Source: Bryobacterales bacterium (GTDB lineage: Bacteria > Acidobacteriota > Terriglobia > Bryobacterales > Bryobacteraceae). From it: 64,000 nucleotides of DNA. Under the pieces are notes generated by a model that saw only the letters and a program-made list of their open reading frames with translations, was not told the DNA's origin and made no database searches. The position numbers and the translations under genes were made by a program. Location: positions 1 to 64,000 of the forward strand of contig JAHCHD010000005.1 of NCBI GenBank assembly GCA_026129915.1. The letters are read 5' to 3'. Below, in pieces: positions 60,590 through 64,000 of the stretch; positions within the stretch are counted from its first letter, which is position 1, and the number at the start of each line of letters is the position of its first letter.

Positions 60590-61372
60590 ATGCCCCCACT
60601 GCAGAAATCCTGGGCCCTTGTCACTGGCGCATCCAGCGGCATTGGCGTGGAGTTCGCCCGCATCCTTGCCTCGCAAGGGTATCCGCTTGTGCTTGTCGCG
60701 CGGCGTGAGGAGAACCTTCGCACTCTCGCCAAGGAACTTGAGTCCGCCCACGGCATCGCTACCCGCGTGCTGGTGTCGGATCTCTCCGCCATCGGCGCCG
60801 CCGAAGCGCTCTGGGAGCAAGTGAGAGAAGCGGGACTCGAAATTGATGCGCTAATCAACAACGCCGGTTTTGGGGACCATGGCCATTTCTCCCAGTCTGA
60901 CTGGGAGCGTACCCACCAGATGCTTCAGCTGAACATTGTCGCCCTTACTGCCCTCACGCGCTTCGTGTTGCCCTCGATGCTCGCGCGCAAGCAGGGTTAC
61001 ATCCTGAATGTGGCCTCGACAGCCGCCTTCCAACCCGGCCCTGGCATGGCGGTGTACTTTGCCACCAAGTCCTACGTGCTGTCGTTTACGGAAGCCCTTT
61101 GGAGCGAACTTCAAGGAAGCGGCGTAATCGCCACCACGCTCTGCCCCGGCCCCACGCAGTCAGAGTTCTTCGCTGCCGCCAACATGGGCGGCAGATCCAT
61201 GGCGAAACGCAAGCTTCCCAGCTCACGCGAGGTTGCGGAACTCGGGCTGCGCGCCATGTTTGCCGGCAAACGCACGGTAGTTCACGGCCTCGCCAACCGA
61301 ATTCTCGCCGCCAGCAACCGCTTGGTGCCACGGGGAGCCGTACTTTCGGTCACCCGCAAGATGCTGGAGTAA
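60590..61372 (+). CDS. Short-chain dehydrogenase/reductase (SDR)
   Basis: A 260-residue NAD(P)-dependent oxidoreductase of the classical SDR family. The cofactor motif is TGASSGIG (12-19), NNAG is at 90-93, and the catalytic residues are Ser143, Tyr156 and Lys160 (YFATK). An Arg pair after the second strand (VARREENL) favours NADP(H). The C-terminus is shorter and more basic than in fatty-acid-type members. The lipoprotein gene starts 3 bp after its stop, so they are coupled. The substrate is open. Confidence 0.92.
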   Translation: MPPLQKSWALVTGASSGIGVEFARILASQGYPLVLVARREENLRTLAKELESAHGIATRVLVSDLSAIGAAEALWEQVREAGLEIDALINNAGFGDHGHFSQSDWERTHQMLQLNIVALTALTRFVLPSMLARKQGYILNVASTAAFQPGPGMAVYFATKSYVLSFTEALWSELQGSGVIATTLCPGPTQSEFFAAANMGGRSMAKRKLPSSREVAELGLRAMFAGKRTVVHGLANRILAASNRLVPRGAVLSVTRKMLE

Positions 61373-61375
61373 TTA

Positions 61376-62353
61376 GTGCGCCTTGGACTCGTGCTTGTGC
61401 CTGTCGCACTCTGTGCTCTCCTCCTGAGCGCCGCCGGCTGCGCACGCCGTGGCGCCACCACACCCACACAGCGCCAACAACGCATCGCCCGGCTACAAGA
61501 CTTCTCCAGCGAGAAGGGCTTTCCCCGTACAGGCAACTTTCGCCGGGGCGCTCCCGGCAAGGAAGCCTATTTCCTGTGCTATTTCACTCGCCCCTTCGCG
61601 CTGCCCGAATCCTACGACGATCTCGGCTATCGCGAGAGCAACGCCAATGGCTGTGGCCTCGACGCTAGAGAGTACGATGTCTATTTTCATAAGGTGGAGG
61701 CCGTCGCATTTGAAAACGCTCCCGTTACGGCGTCCCTCGAAGCTGCATCCGAAGAGCGCGCCTTGATGGTGGCAGCCCACGAGGAAGCGCACGAGGACCC
61801 GCAACTCGAGCGACTTCCCCAACCCGTTGCCGAGGCAGCCACCACTTTGCTTGGATTTCTGACCGCGTCTCAATTCGCACTTCGCGAAGGGGATGGCGTC
61901 ACCGCCACTCGCCTCAGCAGTGACGCCGTCCTCTATGCCAGGAAGGCGCGAGCCGTCAACGCGCTGCACGATGAACTCCGGGCGCTTTACGCGGCCCACC
62001 GCAAGGGCAATTCGAACCGCGAAGTTGTAATCGCAGAAAAGGCCCGGCTCTTTGCACGGGCTGCTGAGGAATGCGCAGAATTCGGCACTGGCCACAGCAT
62101 CAACCCGTGCCTTCCCGTCGCCAACAATGCAGGCCTTGCATTCGATCACAGCTACACTCGCTGGTATCCGCAACTCTTCAGCCTCTACCAAGCCTGCGGC
62201 TCTGATCTTGACCGTTTCCTTGCCGAGTTGCGCACGCTGGGATCTGCCTCCCGGCGCAATATCAAGACCTTCAGCCGCCACTTCGACGCACGCCTCGCGA
62301 CCCTCGGCGATAACCCATCTGGCAATTCCGCAAGTCCTGGCATCCCCGAATGA
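61376..62353 (+). CDS. Lipoprotein with an HEEAH zinc-peptidase motif
   Basis: A 325-residue protein from a GTG. The signal ends in the lipobox SAAGC (Cys22). A metallopeptidase-like motif HEEAH (H135-H139) is followed 14 residues later by a Glu (E153) in VAEAATTLLGF, which could be the third ligand. The C-terminal part (HDELRALYAA, NNAGLAFDHSYTRWYPQLF, DLDRFLAELRTL) recalls the pattern of the putative aminopeptidase family PF10023 as I remember it. That link is inferred, since the local sequence around HExxH differs. It starts 3 bp after the SDR gene, and the two may be co-transcribed. Confidence 0.65.
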   Translation: MRLGLVLVPVALCALLLSAAGCARRGATTPTQRQQRIARLQDFSSEKGFPRTGNFRRGAPGKEAYFLCYFTRPFALPESYDDLGYRESNANGCGLDAREYDVYFHKVEAVAFENAPVTASLEAASEERALMVAAHEEAHEDPQLERLPQPVAEAATTLLGFLTASQFALREGDGVTATRLSSDAVLYARKARAVNALHDELRALYAAHRKGNSNREVVIAEKARLFARAAEECAEFGTGHSINPCLPVANNAGLAFDHSYTRWYPQLFSLYQACGSDLDRFLAELRTLGSASRRNIKTFSRHFDARLATLGDNPSGNSASPGIPE

Positions 62354-62417
62354 CCGTCGCCCAGGAGACATTCTTCGCTCTGCGCTTTGCTACATTCGAG
62401 GGTAGCGGATCACGTTC

Positions 62418-63812
62418 ATGCTTCTAACGCTGCTGCTCACTGCCGTCTCGGCTTTCTCACTCTCAGACTGCACACCCGCCCGCTGGGCACCCGCTGACCC
62501 TGCTACGCTCTCCCTGCTGGCGGAGTCGCCCATCAATTGCCTGGTGGTAGAAGAGCCTTCGTGGACGCCTGCCTTTCTTGAATCCGCCCGCAAGCGTGGA
62601 ATTCGCGTGCTTGCTTCCCTGCCCCCCGAGTCCCCCGAACCCATTGCGCAAAAGGCTCTTGCTGCCGGGGTGGACGCGCTTTACGCCGAAACCCTTGCTA
62701 GCCCGGAATCCGCTGCTGCCCTCGAAGCTCTGGCCGCCAAGGCGGGCAAGCCCTTTGTGTGGCTCCCCGAGCGTGTCCGCATGCCCTTGAATTTGGAACA
62801 AGGCAGCACGTCGCGCCCAGTGGTTGGCACCTGGCAGGGCCTGTGGGCAGGGGTTAAGCTCGGCCATGAGGGAGAAGCCGAAGCAGCGCCCAGCGGGCCA
62901 CCCTGGATCGACACCAACTCCGGCTTCCTTCGCTTCGTGCGCGCGATTACTCCGCCCACGCAAGCCCTGTGGCTTGCCAACCGTCCGCCCGCTGCCCAGC
63001 ACGTTCCCCTATCACGCTATCTGCAGGCAATCGGCGACGCGGAGATGGCTGGCGCCCGCTGGGTGCTCAGCTTTCAAGACAGCTTCTGGAGCGAACTGGT
63101 GGAAGGTGTGCCCGCTACCATTGAGGCGTGGCGGCGCGTGAATGCCATCGCGCGCTTCTATCAGCAGCAACGCGCCCTCACGCAACTGTCTGACTATAGT
63201 TCGCTCGCCATTGTCCAGGATGTCTCCTCTGGCGCGCTCGTCTCAGGCAGTGTCCTGGATATGGTGGAATCGAAGCACATTCCCGCCATGGTCATCCCGC
63301 CGGGCTTTCTTAGCAAAGCCCACGACCAGCCGCTGAAGCTGCTGTTGAACATCGACCCACAGTCGCTTTCTGATCCAGAGAAGGAAGCCGTCCGCGGCGC
63401 CGCCCGCCGTGGCGCGATGGTCATCAACGGCCCGCCCCAATGGAAGCTGGCGCTCCCCCCACCCGAAGCAATCATCTTCACCGACGACCAGATTTCTCAG
63501 TTGGACGAAATCTGGAAAGAGATCAACCGCGTCATCGGGCGGGAGAATTTCGCCGTTCGCCTCTTTGGGGCTCCGGCGATGCTAAGCAACCTGAAGGCGT
63601 CGGCCGACGGCAAGACGCTGGTGCTGCATCTCGTCAACTACTCTGACTACCCCGTGGAAGCTATCACGGTCCACACTGCGGAAGTCTTCCGAAAAGCAAC
63701 ACTGCTGACGCCGCGCGGCGAAGAGAGCCCCGAACTTTATAAGCACGACGACGCCGTTGGCATCGACATCGACTCAGTAGAGGACGTCGCCATCCTTGTG
63801 CTGGAACGCTAG
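62418..63812 (+). CDS. Exported protein of unknown function, possible glycoside-hydrolase-like TIM barrel
   Basis: A 464-residue protein with a short signal (MLLTLLLTAVSAFS) and no lipobox. Repeated beta-alpha units (INCLVVEEPSWTPAFLESA, IRVLASLPPE, VDALYAETLA, ARWVLSFQDSFW) suggest an alpha/beta barrel in the first half. The second half has a Rossmann-like stretch (HIPAMVIPPGFLS) and a terminal beta domain (LVLHLVNYSDYPVEAITV) like that at the end of glycoside hydrolases. No catalytic Glu pair can be assigned safely. A signal, TIM barrel and C-terminal beta domain fit an exported carbohydrate-active or inactive relative. Confidence 0.6.
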   Translation: MLLTLLLTAVSAFSLSDCTPARWAPADPATLSLLAESPINCLVVEEPSWTPAFLESARKRGIRVLASLPPESPEPIAQKALAAGVDALYAETLASPESAAALEALAAKAGKPFVWLPERVRMPLNLEQGSTSRPVVGTWQGLWAGVKLGHEGEAEAAPSGPPWIDTNSGFLRFVRAITPPTQALWLANRPPAAQHVPLSRYLQAIGDAEMAGARWVLSFQDSFWSELVEGVPATIEAWRRVNAIARFYQQQRALTQLSDYSSLAIVQDVSSGALVSGSVLDMVESKHIPAMVIPPGFLSKAHDQPLKLLLNIDPQSLSDPEKEAVRGAARRGAMVINGPPQWKLALPPPEAIIFTDDQISQLDEIWKEINRVIGRENFAVRLFGAPAMLSNLKASADGKTLVLHLVNYSDYPVEAITVHTAEVFRKATLLTPRGEESPELYKHDDAVGIDIDSVEDVAILVLER

Positions 63813-63902
63813 GCGCCCTCCACAGTTCTTAACTTCGAGCCCCTCGTTACAGCCCCTGGCAACCCCTGTCTCCACAACAGCCACTATGGTAAATTCAGGC
63901 CT
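63813..63902. other. Short intergenic region
   Basis: Ninety bases before the last gene; no operator or terminator could be recognised. Confidence 0.4.
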
Positions 63903-64000
63903 ATGAGTTCCCAACCACAACCCGAACAGCTTGCCTCGCAACTGTTGGCCAGCAAAGAATTCTTTGGTCGATCCACGAATGCCCTTGAGGAAGCCGACTC
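63903..64000 (+). CDS. Probable DinB-like protein, 5' end only
   Basis: Only the first 32 codons are visible. The sequence after the Pro/Gln-rich start (ASQLLASKEFFGRSTNALEEADS) resembles the first helix of DinB/DUF664 metal-binding four-helix-bundle proteins, which are usually about 160-190 residues. The first metal ligand (His) should lie beyond the window. The call is tentative. Confidence 0.5.
   Translation, partial: MSSQPQPEQLASQLLASKEFFGRSTNALEEAD

Overview
The window reads as one contiguous, GC-rich, densely coded chromosomal segment from a Gram-negative bacterium. The envelope genes (outer-membrane barrel, lipoproteins with lipoboxes, RND efflux, bifunctional PBP1) support that. The gene mix suggests an acidobacterium, possibly of the Bryobacterales/Solibacter type: a Tat-exported sulfatase with a HEAT-like tail, many TPR lipoproteins, a MoxR/DUF58/BatA/DUF4159 cluster, a DUF4139 protein, xylose-isomerase-like TIM barrels, and an aldo/keto reductase with a Tat signal. 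This placement is inference from gene content; there is no rRNA here to confirm it. One RNA gene is present, tRNA-Arg(CCG). I see no CRISPR array, insertion sequence, phage or integrase gene.

Layout. 1-8.1 kb holds a truncated copper amine oxidase, an unrecognised membrane protein, a CCA-adding-type nucleotidyltransferase with an HD domain, a small zinc-ribbon protein, a lone HlyD/MFP adaptor and a sulfatase. 8.3-22.6 kb is one eight-gene minus-strand cluster: DUF4159, vWA/GATase-like, a clan CD (C13/caspase-like) peptidase, a TPR-gluzincin peptidase, a MoxR AAA+ ATPase, DUF58, BatA-like vWA, and a giant DUF4175-like protein with two long Gln-Gln-Gly arrays. This is the most system-like part of the window. 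23.1-28.3 kb is a plus-strand two-gene operon related to 2-hydroxyacyl-CoA dehydratase activases, with tandem BadF-type ATPases. 28.3-36.7 kb carries a TPR lipoprotein, a frameshifted TPR gene, a class A PBP (PBP1b type), a small zinc-ribbon membrane protein, a proline dehydrogenase and a DUF3825-like protein.

36.7-47.3 kb is mixed housekeeping: cytidine deaminase, a stand-alone receiver coupled to an outer-membrane barrel gene, YjbQ, a DUF4139 protein, a sugar-phosphate isomerase/epimerase, citrate synthase, tRNA-Arg, an aldo/keto reductase and an exported HGNE-motif protein. 47.3-54.0 kb is a compact efflux operon, TetR - lipoprotein adaptor - one 1593-residue polypeptide that fuses an AcrB-type permease to a TolC-type outer-membrane protein. 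A paired palindrome in front of tetR is the likely operator.

54.1-64 kb runs mostly on the plus strand: a polyprenyl-phosphate sugar transferase, an orotate-phosphoribosyltransferase-like enzyme, a galT broken by about five frameshifts, a small membrane protein, MscL (minus strand), a PAS-GGDEF diguanylate cyclase, a GNAT acetyltransferase, an SDR, a lipoprotein with an HEEAH zinc motif, an exported protein of unknown function, and the start of a probable DinB-like gene.

Limits: all calls come from reading translations, motifs and spacing by eye. No database search, structure prediction or statistics were run.
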